Positions 44,580 through 55,789 of a DNA stretch of 64,000 nucleotides are shown here, piece by piece. A program made the position numbers and the translations under genes. Origin of the DNA: Reticulitermes speratus (taxonomy: Eukaryota; Arthropoda; Insecta; Blattodea; Rhinotermitidae). The stretch covers positions 41,274,351 through 41,338,350 of the forward strand of contig JAJKFL010000004.1 in NCBI GenBank assembly GCA_021186555.1, written 5' to 3'. The notes under the pieces were generated by a model. That model saw only the letters and a list, made by a program, of their open reading frames with translations, was not told where the DNA came from and ran no database searches. The stretch's first letter is position 1. The number at the start of each line of letters is the position of its first letter.

Positions 44580-45907
44580 CAACATTACTGACAGTGTGGT
44601 GTAACGGCGCTGTCAGTGGCGCTACCTGTAGTCTGTGGCGCTGTCATTACGCTGCCAGTAGCCCTGCCTGTAGTGTGTAGCGCTACCAGTAGCGCTGCCT
44701 GTAGGCTGTGGCGCTGTCATTACGCTGCCAGTAGCCCTGCCTGTAGTGTGTAGCGCTACCAGTAGCGCTGCCTGTAGGCTGTGGCGCTGCCAGTGGCGCT
44801 GCCTGTAGGCTGTGGCGCTGCCAGTAGCGCTGCCTGTAGGCTGTGGCGCTGCCAGTAGCGCTGCCTGTAGGCTGTAGCGCTGCCAGTAGCGCTGCCTGTA
44901 GGCTGTGGCGCTGCCAGTGGCGCAGCCTGTAGGCCGTGGCGCTGCCAGTGGCGCAGCCTGTAGGCTGTGGCGCTGCCAGTAGCGCTGCCTGTAGGCTGTG
45001 GCGCTGCCAGTAGCGCTGCCTGTAGGCTGTGGCGCTGCCAGTAGCGCTGCCTGTAGGCTGTGGCGCTGCCAGTAGCGCTGCCTGTAGGCTGTGGCGCTGC
45101 CAGTGGCGCAGCCTGTAGGCTGTGGCGCTGCCAGTGGCGCAGCCTGTAGGCTGTGGCGCTGCCAGTAGCGCTGCCTGTAGGCTGTGGCGCTGCCAGTAGC
45201 GCTGCCTGTAGGCTGTGGCGCTGCCAGTAGCGCTGCCTGTAGGCTGTGGCGCTGCCAGTAGCGCTGCCTGTAGGCTGTGGCGCTGCCAGTAGCGCAGCCT
45301 GTAGGCTGTGGCGCTGCCGGTGGCGCTGCTTGTAGTCTGTAGCGCTGCCAGTGGCGCTGTCTGTAGGCTGTGGCGCTGCCAGTGGCGCAGCCTGTAGGCT
45401 GTGGCGCTGCCAGTGGCGCAGCCTGTAGGCTGTGGCGCTGCCAGTAGCGCAGCCTGTAGGCTGTGGCGCTGCCGGTGGCGCTGCTTGTAGTCTGTAGCGC
45501 TGCCAGTGGCGCTGTCTGTAGGCTGTGGCGCTGCCAGTGGCGCAGCCTGTAGGCTGTGGCGCTGCCAGTAGCGCTGCCTGTAGGCTGTGGCGCTGCCAGT
45601 AGCGCTGCCTGTAGGCTGTGGCGCTGCCAGTGGCGCTGTCTGTAGGCTGTGGCGCTGCCAGTGGCGCAGTCTGTAGGCTGTGGCGCTGCCAGTGGCGCAG
45701 TCTGTAGGTTGTGGCGCTGCCAGTGGCGCAGTCTGTAGGCTGTGGCGCAGTCTGTAGGCTGTGGCGCTGCCAGTGGCGCTGCCAGTGGCGCTGTCTGTAG
45801 GCTGTGGCGCTGCCAGTGGCGCAGTCTGTAGGCTGTGGCGCTGCCAGTGGCGCTGTCTGTAGGCTGTGGCGCTGCCAGTGGCGCTGTCTGTAGGCTGTGG
45901 CGCTGCA
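44580..45907. repeat. 31-bp GC-rich tandem array, about 42 copies
   Basis: The unit is GGCTGTGGCGCTGCCAGTRG plus CGCTGCCTGTA. Variants are CGCAGCC, CGCTGTC and CGCAGTC. A block of about 140 bp with GCTTGTAGTCTGTAGC recurs at 45320 and 45480. The minus-strand frames of over 470 codons follow from the period and absence of stops. Confidence 0.96.
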
Positions 45908-46007
45908 TGGCGGTTAGCTGCAAAAGTGGTTTTATTGTTTGGTTTGCTTGCTGTGTCGTGGTGTGCCTTGTGTACACGAACTGCTGCCGGCACAGCACAG
46001 GGGTAAG

Positions 46008-46140
46008 GATTCGGAAGGAGCTGTCGTGTCCCAATTTGAGGTCTTGCCTCAGCAGGTGACTGCAGCTCCTGACGGAACCCGCCAAAACCCTCAGTCATGA
46101 TGGCCGATGACTGGACCGGAATTTGAACCCGAGAAGGGCC
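46008..46140 (-). mobile_element. SINE family C remnant
   Basis: GGAAGGAGCTGTCGTGTCCC to GAATTTGAACCCGAGAAGGG. The complement of the latter resembles box B (GGGTTCAAATTCC). Confidence 0.55.
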
Positions 46141-46265
46141 GTGACGTTGTTTATTTGCTTGTTTGCTTGTGTGATGACGTTTTATCAGCTACACAGCTTA
46201 ACTAGCGCTGAATTATGAGAGCGGTTATGAGTTGTAATAATTAGGGAGCCTCACAAATTATAACT

Positions 46266-46548
46266 AAATGAAGTGGGCTGGGCATGTAGCACGTATGGTG
46301 GAGAAGAGAATTGCGAGCTAGGTTTTCATGAGGAAGATGAACGACCTAGGTGTATATGGGAGAATAATATTAAGATGAGTGTTAAAGGAACAGGATGGGA
46401 GAATGTCGACTGGATTAATGTGGCTCAGGATAGGGACAAGTGGCGGGCTGTAATGAACCTTCGGGTTTTATAAAATGCGGGGAATTTCTTGACTAGCTGA
46501 GGAACTGTTAGCGTCTCAAGAAGGACTGTGTTCCGTGGAGTTAGTTAG
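46266..46548 (+). pseudogene. RTE-like LINE 3' end
   Basis: MKWAGHVARMVEKR-like start (ATGAAGTGGGCTGGGCATGT), RPRCIWENNIKMSVKGTGWE, then VAQDRDKWRAVMNLRVL and the GGGGAATTTCTTGACTAGCT 3' UTR with a short AGTTAGT tail. It contains internal deletions. Confidence 0.8.
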
Positions 46549-47073
46549 TGCGGCTGTGTTTGGCTCAAGCAGTATTTGGAACACTGCCTGCGGCTGTGTT
46601 TGGCTCAAGCAGTATTTGGAACACTGCCTGCGGCTGTGTTTGGCTCAAGCAGTATTTGGAACACTGCCTGCGGCTGTGTTTGGCTGAAGCAGTATTTGGA
46701 ACACTGCCTGCGGCTGTGTTTGGCTCAAGCAGTATTTGGAACACTGCCTGCGGCTGTGTTTGGCTCAAGCAGTATTTGGAACACTGCCTGCGGCTGTGTT
46801 TGGCTGAAGCAGTATTTGGAACACTGCCTGCGGCTGTGTTTGGCTCAAGCAGTATTTGGAACACTGCCTGCGGCTGTGTTTGGCTCAAGCAGTATTTGGA
46901 ACACTGCCTGCGGCTGTGTTTGGCTCAAGCAGTATTTGGAACACTGCCTGCGGCTGTGTTTGGCTCAAGCAGTATTTGGAACACTGCCTGCGGCTGTGTT
47001 TGGCTCAAGCAGTATTTGGAACACTGCCTGCGGCTGTGTTTGGCTCAAGCAGTATTTGGAACACTGCCTGCGG
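46549..47073. repeat. 40-bp tandem array, 13 copies
   Basis: The unit is TGCGGCTGTGTTTGGCTCAA plus GCAGTATTTGGAACACTGCC. Copies are identical except CTGAAGC in two. It starts at the end of the LINE tail. Confidence 0.97.
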
Positions 47074-47171
47074 CTGAGCTGGATGTTTTGGTGCGACGAG
47101 CGAAATAATTGTGGAGCTAATTTTCGTCCTGGGAATCGAACTTGGATCCGCCTTTATACGAGTAACTGGAC

Positions 47172-47233
47172 TCTTATGTTCTTATGTTCTTATGTTCTTA
47201 TGTTCTTATGTTCTTATGTTCTTATGTTCTTCC
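47172..47233. repeat. 8-bp tandem array (CTTATGTT)n
   Basis: About seven perfect copies. Confidence 0.95.
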
Positions 47234-48387
47234 TTCACTGTAAAACTTTGTGAAAGCTCGCTGCAGGCAGCTACCGAACATGCACCAATTAGCGTACTTG
47301 TTCTTTAGCCTTTTTGCTCTAAGGGCGAAGCATACCGCTTAGAAGGACTGCCCTTTCGTCGAAGGATATTAATAAGTGAGGTGTCATAGGTCATGATAAT
47401 TAAATTACAAGTCATTACAGCATTAAGGTTAGCCCATTTTGTTGTACTGGTATATCATCACTATCAGCATAATCCCTGCTGTATTTGTATCGTCTGGGCA
47501 CGAGGTTACAATCTGTGTAGTGGCAGGAATGAGGCTGCTGCCTTTGTAACCATTCACGTACGGCCGTTTCCACTTTCTCAGTTTCGTAGAATGTGCCAAG
47601 ATAGGATAAATGCTTCTGTGCTCGCGGAATGTGTTTACAGGTAACGATACGTCAGTGCAATGGCGTCGTACTGACGTCTGATTTAGCGTTTGAAGAACAG
47701 GAAGGTTGCTTGTTGAACGTTGCTGGTTTGTAGCCACTGCTGTCTGCACTTTGTGGCGACAGGAAAGTTCCTTATTGAGATTTGTGTTTCTGACGGCGAG
47801 GGTCTGATGCCGTGTTGTTTGGTGTTAGAATACTGCGTTTCGGAGCGACCTGCTGCCCCATATTCATGGCAGAATGCTGCTGTCGGTCAGTGCGTGTTGT
47901 CACGTCTGTCTGTCAGTCTGTCCCTGTGCTGTTTAGAGCGGCACGACGCCTTAGCAGTCCTACCATATAAAACTGTAAGCCTTCTTACATGTTGGCTATT
48001 CTTGGATTGCTTGAGACCCCTGAAGATGGAGGCACCACGACCCTTCGAAACTTCACGAACCACTCACTTACCTACACGGCGTCACAAGCCAAAAGACTTG
48101 AACCATTAACAGCACATCTATGAGAGGCTCAATGCTCACATAAACAGCTTTAACAGATTGGTATTAGTAATGGAGACGCTGCGTGTTTTCTGTGAGTATG
48201 GACTAGGTTCGCATGTTATTTAGGTGGAGCCTTCGAACTGTCGAGTGGCCGAGGCAGGGGATGAAGTGCTGTCGGCAGCAAGAGGAACATGGCGTGCGTC
48301 TTGTGCCACTTTTGTTTTCAGCCGATGTGTAAATTTGTGCAGCGCCTCTCAGCGGTCTGGGATGTAAAAATATCGATTTTGCGTTGC
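47234..48387. other. No gene recognised; hammerhead-like remnant near 48017-48055
   Basis: ACCCCTGAAGATGGAGGCAC ... TTCGAAAC keeps CTGAAGA and GAAAC, but stem II and stem III do not form. Frames of 106-129 codons here have no recognisable domain. Confidence 0.35.
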
Positions 48388-50842
48388 ATGATGAAGTCTG
48401 CTACTGATCTGTGCAGCTGGTACCGACGGTCATGAAGTCTGCTACTGATCTGTGCAGCTCGTACCGACTGGTCATGAAGTCTGCTACTGATCTGTGCAGC
48501 TCGTACCGACTGGTCATGAAGTCTGCTACTGATCTGTGCAGCTCGTACCGACTGGTCATGAAGTCTGCTACTGATCTGTGCAGCTGGTACCGACGGTCAT
48601 GAAGTCTGCTGCTGATCTGTGCAGCTGGTACCGACGGTCATGAAGTCTGCTACTGATCTGTGCAGCTCGTACCGACTGGTCATGAAGTCTGCTACTGATC
48701 TGTGCAGCTCGTACCGACTGGTCATGAAGTCTGCTACTGATCTGTGCAGCTCGTACCGACTGGTCATGAAGTCTGCTACTGATCTGTGCAGCTCGTACCG
48801 ACTGGTCATGAAGTCTGCTACTGATCTGTGCAGCTCGTACCGACTGGTCATGAAGTCTGCTACTGATCTGTGCAGCTCGTACCGACGGTCATGAAGTCTG
48901 CTACTGATCTGTGCAGCTCGTACCGACTGGTCATGAAGTCTGCTACTGATCTGTGCAGCTCGTACCGACTGGTCATGAAGTCTGCTACTGAACTGTGCAG
49001 CTCGTACCGACGGTCATGAAGTCTGCTACTGATCTGTGCAGCTCGTACCGACTGGTCATGAAGTCTGCTACTGATCTGTGCAGCTCGTACCGACTGGTCA
49101 TGAAGTCTGCTACTGATCTGTGCAGCTCGTACCGACTGGTCATGAAGTCTGCTACTGAACTGTGCAGCTCGTACCGACGGTCATGAAGTCTGCTACTGAT
49201 CTGTGCAGCTCGTACCGACGGTCATGAAGTCTGCTACTGATCTGTGCAGCTCGTACCGACTGGTCATGAAGTCTGCTACTGATCTGTGCAGCTCGTACCG
49301 ACTGGTCATGAAGTCTGCTACTGATCTGTGCAGCTCGTACCGACTGGTCATGAAGTCTGCTACTGAACTGTGCAGCTCGTACCGACGGTCATGAAGTCTG
49401 CTACTGAACTGTGCAGCTCGTACCGACGGTCATGAAGTCTGCTACTGATCTGTGCAGCTCGTACCGACTGGTCATGAAGTCTGCTACTGATCTGTGCAGC
49501 TCGTACCGACTGGTCATGAAGTCTGCTACTGAACTGTGCAGCTCGTACCGACGGTCATGAAGTCTGCTACTGATCTGTGCAGCTCGTACCGACGGTCATG
49601 AAGTCTGCTACTGATCTGTGCAGCTCGTACCGACGGTCATGAAGTCTGCTACTGATCTGTGCAGCTCGTACCGACGGTCATGAAGTCTGCTACTGATCTG
49701 TGCAGCTCGTACCGACTGGTCATGAAGTCTGCTACTGATCTGTGCAGCTCGTACCGACGGTCATGAAGTCTGCTACTGATCTGTGCAGCTCGTACCGACG
49801 GTCATGAAGTCTGCTACTGATCTGTGCAGCTCGTACCGACGGTCATGAAGTCTGCTACTGATCTGTGCAGCTCGTACCGACGGTCATGAAGTCTGCTACT
49901 GATCTGTGCAGCTCGTACCGACGGTCATGAAGTCTGCTACTGATCTGTGCAGCTCGTACCGACTGGTCATGAAGTCTGCTACTGATCTGTGCAGCTCGTA
50001 CCGACTGGTCATGAAGTCTGCTACTGAACTGTGCAGCTCGTACCGACGGTCATGAAGTCTGCTACTGATCTGTGCAGCTCGTACCGACTGGTCATGAAGT
50101 CTGCTACTGAACTGTGCAGCTCGTACCGACGGTCATGAAGTCTGCTACTGATCTGTGCAGCTCGTACCGACGGTCATGAAGTCTGCTACTGATCTGTGCA
50201 GCTCGTACCGACGGTCATGAAGTCTGCTACTGATCTGTGCAGCTCGTACCGACGGTCATGAAGTCTGCTACTGATCTGTGCAGCTCGTACCGACTGGTCA
50301 TGGAGTGTGCTACTGAACTGTGCAGCTCGTACCGACGGTCATGAAGTCTGCTACTGATCTGTGCAGCTGGTACCGACGGTCATGAAGTCTGCTACTGATC
50401 TGTGCAGCTCGTACCGACTGGTCATGAAGTCTGCTACTGATCTGTGCAGCTCGTACCGACTGGTCATGGAGTGTGCTACTGAACTGTGCAGCTCGTACCG
50501 ACGGTCATGAAGTCTGCTACTGATCTGTGCAGCTGGTACCGACTGGTCATGAAGTCTGCTACTGATCTGTGCAGCTCGTACCGACTGGTCATGGAGTGTG
50601 CTACTGAACTGTGCAGCTCGTACCGACGGTCATGAAGTCTGCTACTGATCTGTGCAGCTCGTACCGACTGGTCATGAAGTCTGCTACTGATCTGTGCAGC
50701 TCGTACCGACTGGTCATGAAGTCTGCTACTGATCTGTGCAGCTCGTACCGACTGGTCATGGAGTGTGCTACTGAACTGTGCAGCTCGTACCGACTGGTCA
50801 TGAAGTCTGCTACTGATCTGTGCAGCTCGTACCGACGGTCAT
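48388..50842. repeat. 41/42-bp tandem array, about 59 copies
   Basis: The unit is GTCATGAAGTCTGCTACTGA, TCTGTGCAGCTCGTACCGAC, then TG (42) or G (41). The 41-bp form often follows units with GAACTG instead of GATCTG, so multi-unit blocks recur. Frames stay open across 42-bp runs and close at 41-bp units. Confidence 0.96.
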
Positions 50843-51561
50843 CACCTGTCGGTTACGGAAAAACGCAGATGTAAATTGATAGGCTGACTATAGACGAGGC
50901 GAACACTTGCTGTTCCGAGTTGTAGTAGTTACAAACAATAGCAGAAGGTTACACCACTAAACGGCTGCACAACGTTCGTAGCCTGCCTCTGTGTCAGTAC
51001 GTGCTGCACGTATCCTGTTGTCATTCTGTCAAGCACACAGCGTTTCTTTTATCTCTGTCCTTATTACGGCAACTGTCAAGGGATGTCCCGGAAGATGCAG
51101 GCTTTTAATGCGATAAAACTGCCGCGCTCGGTGCACCGATAAAAGGGTCGCTGTATCGTAGTGTAAGTTACATGTTGCTGTCTTTCCACAACTTTCAAGC
51201 TGTATGTACAGGGTGTGTATTTTATCTGATAACTGTCGTTTGTCACTTCCCGCTGCTGTGCCGTCGCGCGTGTGGCAGGTTGGATGAGTGGGTTACGATA
51301 AGCGAGTCGACAGAAAGTAGCAAGTGATAGTCGACAGATAGCACAGTGTTGCACGTGTGCCCAGCGACACTGACGTCCAACTGCGTGAAGTGACGCACAG
51401 TTACATCAGTACAGTGCGTCCGAGCGTCGTCTTGACAGCAGCTATGACAGGTCTTACTTCTCACTTCATTATTGCTCTCTGTGCAGCGCCACGCTGACTG
51501 TAACAACAATTAGTCATTATTTGCCTTACGGATAAACGTTTGTGTTTGTAATTGGGGTGGG
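50843..51561. other. No gene; probable left end of a TIR element at 51208
   Basis: TACAGGGTGTGTATTTTATC and GATAACTGTCG match the TIR element family of 39.1 kb. No right end was located. Confidence 0.4.
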
Positions 51562-52085
51562 GAAAGGTGAGATGGGCAGAACATGTAGCACGCATTACAT
51601 GAGACTACATACAAAATTTTAGTCGGAAAACCTTAAGGAAAGGCGTACATATAAATTGGAGGAACCGGAAGGTCGCGGGTTCGATTCCCGATGGTGTCAT
51701 TGGAAGTTTTCATTGACATAAACCTTTCGGTCGCACTATGGTCCTGGGGTCGACTCAGCGTCTAACAGAAATGAGTAGCAGGGATATTTCCTGGGGGGTA
51801 AAGGTGGCCGGTGCGTGGGGCTGACAACTTAACTACCTTCATGTGCCGATTGTCTAGAAATGTGGAAGCCTCAACCTCCTGGAACCCTAAGGGCCTGTCC
51901 AGGCTGTAATGGGGTTGCTTTATTAATTGGAGGATAATATTGAGATGGGTCGTAATGGTAACGCGTGGACTGGATTTATCTGGCTCAAAATAGGGGCCGT
52001 GTGTGGATGAACACGGTAATGGCACTTACGGTGTCATAACATGCGGGGAAGTTATTGACTGGCTGTGTGGAGAAAGAGCTTAGGA
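51562..52085 (+). pseudogene. RTE-like LINE 3' end, split by a SINE
   Basis: GAGATGGGCAGAACATGTAG (compare RWAGHVA) lies before the SINE. AATTGGAGGATAATATTGAG (WEDNIE) and ACTGGATTTATCTGGCTC (DWI-LA) resume after it, followed by GCGGGGAAGTTATTGACTGG. Heavily decayed. Confidence 0.72.
51664..51924 (+). mobile_element. SINE family B inserted in a LINE, 10-bp target duplication
   Basis: AATTGGAGGA occurs at 51654-51663 and 51925-51934. The insert begins just before box B (GTCGCGGGTTCGATTCCCG), so the 5' tRNA head is truncated. It continues TTTCCTGGGGGGTAAAGGTG to GGGCCTGTCCAGGCTGTAAT. Confidence 0.82.
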
Positions 52086-52195
52086 GGCGGCCTTGCTGAG
52101 TCTGACAAATAGCGCTAAGGGCCACTGCCGTCCACCGTTCCATATTTTGGGCATCCCTGGTCTGGGCGATATCCGTGGAATGTATGAGGTATGAA

Positions 52196-52214
52196 TGTGT
52201 GTGTGTGTGTGTGT
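52196..52214. repeat. (TG)n microsatellite
   Basis: About nine perfect dinucleotides. Confidence 0.9.
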
Positions 52215-52500
52215 GAAGCAGCTTCAGTTCGTAGTCGTATTGCCACTCTTGTACATCCTCCGTGGGGGAGGAGGCGGTCTGATTCAGCAGCATCCGATCT
52301 GTTTTATCACGTGACCAACACTGACACGTGTCGCAAGGCACACGCACACACGCCCATACCGGAAGTGCATCATCAGTATCGACTTTTACTGTAACCATCG
52401 ATGTTACAGTTACGAAATATGTCACTTCTCTTAAAGCACAACAAAGACTTCATTAATATCACTGCACATACAGAGCCTCTCCACTGCGTATTCACTGACT

Positions 52501-52910
52501 TACAGGCCTGTCCTATGCTCCATGTGTCACTTGTTACAGGCCTGTCCTATGCTCCATGTGTCACTTGTTACAGGCCTGTCCTATGCTCCATGTGTCACTT
52601 GTTACAGGCCTGTCCTATGCTCCATGTGTCACTTGTTACAGGCCTGTCCTATGCTCCATGTGTCACTTGTTACAGGCCTGTCCTATGCTCCATATGTCAC
52701 TTGTTACAGGCCTGTTCTATGCTCCATATGTCACTTGTTACAGGCCTGTCCTATGCTCCATGTGTCACTTGTTACAGGCCTGTCCTATGCTCCATATGTC
52801 ACTTGTTACAGGCCTGTTCTATGCTCCATATGTCACTTGTTACAGGCCTGTCCTGTGCTCCATGTGTCACTTGTTACATATGAAGCATAGGACAGGCCTG
52901 TAACAAGTTA
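52501..52910. repeat. 34-bp tandem array, 11 copies, with an inverted copy at its right end
   Basis: The unit is ACAGGCCTGTCCTATGCTCC plus ATGTGTCACTTGTT. At 52882-52909 the complementary sequence GAAGCATAGGACAGGCCTGT reads the other way, giving a terminal hairpin. Confidence 0.93.
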
Positions 52911-53512
52911 GTGCAAGGCAGTTTGATGTTTTATTCGGCGTAGCTCACAATTGCTTGGCGCTAGTGTAGCTGTCATCTGACACACGTTGTTTTATGGCTT
53001 CCAATACCAAAACACTTGTACGAGGGTTTGTAAAAGCTGTTTAACGTTTTCGGAAGTTGAAAGGGATGAAAAGCAGACAGCCTTATGATGTAAGCTAAAA
53101 TGGATCTTGGAGACGAGTGGACTCAGCTGGCTAAGCTGCATATCATCGAAGAGTTTCTGCGGTCATTTGATGAAGAGCAGCGCACGGCATGTGATACGTC
53201 ATATCCTGCAAAGTGTGGTTATGTTTCCGTTGTTGTTAATTGTGAGGGCCACGTGAGGCCCCAGCAGGTTCATCCGATCGTCACCTTGCCCAGGTCAATT
53301 ACTTGCTGGAGGCAGCAATAAACAATGTGCTGAGACTTCGCGTCAGTCCGGCAGGTCAAACACAGCGCTGCGCAAACACATTCTGTGAAACGTGGAGAGA
53401 GGCGACTGATCTCGGTCAGCTTATAGCGAGATGGGCGTGACGCCTGCGTCGTCAAGATAGACGAATTTACTGTTCTGAGACAGCTGGGCTTAAGTGACTT
53501 CACATATTCACA
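52911..53512. other. No gene recognised
   Basis: A 73-codon plus frame (53100-53321) starts MDLGDEWTQLAKLHIIEEFL. It could be a relic but matches nothing I know. Confidence 0.35.
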
Positions 53513-54185
53513 ATTAACCCTTTAAAGCCCAGTGGTTACTATATGTACCACCACGTTTAACACTCACAAATTCTACGTTCTGCCCACACAGTGTATTTAT
53601 GTGTTTTGTGTGGATCTCAGAACAAACAGCGATTATTTCACTGTACAACATTAACTGACTGGTTTGTCTAACTGAGACGGAGTGTGTTTACTGCGCGGTA
53701 CGGACTGTATTTATGTGTTTTGTGTGGATCTCAGAACAAACAGCGATTATTTCACTGTACAACATTAACTGACTGGTTTGTATAACTGAGACGGAGTGTG
53801 TTTACTGCGCGGTACGGACTGTATTTATGTGTTTTGTGTGGATCTCAGAACAAACAGCGATTATTTCACTGTACAACATTAACTGACTGGTTTGTCTAAC
53901 TGAGACGGAGTGTGTTTACTGCGCGGTACGGACTGTATTTATGTGTTTTGTGTGGATCTCAGAACAAACAGCGATTATTTCACTGTACAGCATTAACTGA
54001 CTGGTTTGTATAACTGAGACGGAGTGTGTTTACTGCGCGGTACGGACTGTATTTATGTGTTTTGTGTGGATCTCAGAACAAACAGCGATTATTTCACTGT
54101 ACAACATTAACTGACTGGTTTGTATAACTGAGACGGAGTGTGTTTACTGCGCGGTACGGACTGTATATATAATTCGGGTTAGTCA
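53513..54185 (+). mobile_element. 114-bp-unit TTAA element, five units, both borders visible
   Basis: It starts TTAACCCTTTAAAGCCCAGT and ends AATTCGGGTTAG, a one-base decay of GGGTTAA. The units match those of the 35.8-kb array. Confidence 0.85.
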
Positions 54186-54654
54186 TGTTATTTTGAAGTT
54201 AATTTAGCTCTGATCTGTTTTGTATGCCCATTTCAATAGCTATACTATGCTACTACCACAATATAATAATAATACATTTATCGTCTTATGCACTTCACGT
54301 TCTGTCTATGCAGTACTTCTTCATTATCTTACTCAAACAATACCAAACTGTGAAGCTCCTTTATACAAGCGACGTTCATAAAGCCCCCCGTGTAGGCCAG
54401 TTCAATTGTACATATCGTGAACTCATTTATCGGTAGGCCAGTCTTGACAGATTCTTCGTCTGCTTCCCTGCTGTCTGCTGTCGTACTGTTGTTTTGTCAA
54501 ATTAAATAGGGTCTTTATAGACATGCGGTGTAACGTGACTCAGTTTCCTGTTCTCGTTTGTGTCCGCTTGTTGTGCAGACATTCAGTGTGTATTGCTTAG
54601 ACGCAGTGAGAATCTAGGCAACACACATTATATAAAGATGTCTCTTTGTATGAT
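54186..54654. other. No gene recognised
   Basis: AT-rich. A 70-codon frame without a domain. Confidence 0.35.
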
Positions 54655-54715
54655 ATGAAGGCATATTGGAGAGTGGAGGTATAGCCCCACGCATTCTTAA
54701 ACTCGACATTAGGTG
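54655..54715 (-). mobile_element. SINE family B 3' fragment
   Basis: GAAGGCATATTGGAGAGTGG and GTATAGCCCCACGCATTCTT are the complement of the family B end (CCACTCTCCCCTATATGCCTTC at 63.94 kb). Confidence 0.6.
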
Positions 54716-55789
54716 GAGGCGACTGGTCGTCTTGATGTCCCGCTGCCATCGATTTACGCCTGTGGAAAGGGCATCTTGCAGTCATTGGACGTCACGGCCG
54801 GTCTGATCGTTGTCTTTGCAGAGAAAGAAGAGCAGATGGCGGTTGCCAATTTGAAGATGTTGAAACGGGCAGAAGCAAATGTGAGGAGGTGTGTGTTGCA
54901 GGATAAAACGGCTGGAACGTCAATCTGACCACTCACTGCTATTTAGTGCCAATATTAATGCATGAAGTTGTGCCTCCAGTTGTTCGTGCTGTCACTGTGT
55001 TGTTATTGGGCACAGGAGCTTTATTTTGTGCCGTGTATTCCAAGACGTTGATAATTATTTACACAAAGGGAAATGAACGCGTGAGAGAAGGGTAGAACAC
55101 GGTAAGATATGGGGTCATTATTTTATTTGAGAACTGCCAGTTATACAATGCGCAGTCATTCTCAGTTATAGTCCACGAGAAAAGAATAGGATCTAGATTA
55201 TGGCGTTTTAAAATGACGGTCGTAATTTCGTTGAATGAATTAGATCAGGTGGATACATCCGCCTGAACCAATTCCGTCACCCTTAAGATGGAGGCCGTGA
55301 CCGAAACGTCTGAACAAACAAAACAAACCTCAATACGGCGCAGAAACCCAAAAGGCGACCATCGTTTGAACAGAATCCTCCGAGAAACCCGGAAAACTGA
55401 TATCAAGATAATGCGTGGCCTCGTGAGAGCTGAATAATTATGAATAGCAGTGGCAGTAGCAGTAACGGTAGTAGCAGTAGTGATGCTGGTTAGTCGCCAG
55501 CAGTCCAGTCGCGTTCAGGTTTGCCCCTTGCGGAACCGGAATTGTGACGGGCGACGCAGGAAGTGCGTCTACATGCAGATCTCGCCGATGTATCAACATC
55601 TTGCACAAAGTAGGACGCAGCGTTTCTTGGCTTTTCCGATCGTCGCCTGTACAGTCAGATCGATTGCTTCATCAGGGCTGGGAACAACTGGCACAACTCA
55701 GCGATATCGTCAAAAGACGGGATGTTCAGACAGTTGCAATAGCCTCCTAGCAAAGACGATGATTACAGAGTAGGTTTAGGAAAATGAAG
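54716..55789. other. No gene recognised
   Basis: Plus frames of 71 (54713-54928) and 107 codons (55450-55773) lack recognisable domains. CTTAAGATGGAGGCCGTGAC-CGAAACGTC at 55274-55303 resembles a decayed hammerhead core. TATGGGGTCATTATTTTATT (55108) matches the TIR element end. Confidence 0.35.

Noticed and set aside
44622..46098. Minus-strand frames of 471 and 487 codons
   Set aside because: A 31-bp period without stops makes long frames automatically. The peptide is a pure repeat (APQPTGSATGSATAYR type).
46548..47253. Frames of 186 and 225 codons with hydrophobic repeats
   Set aside because: Products of the 40-bp array. All frames repeat the same peptide.
48388..50842. Regular repeats considered as a CRISPR array
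   Set aside because: Units are contiguous with no unique spacers. The genome is eukaryotic and no cas genes are present.
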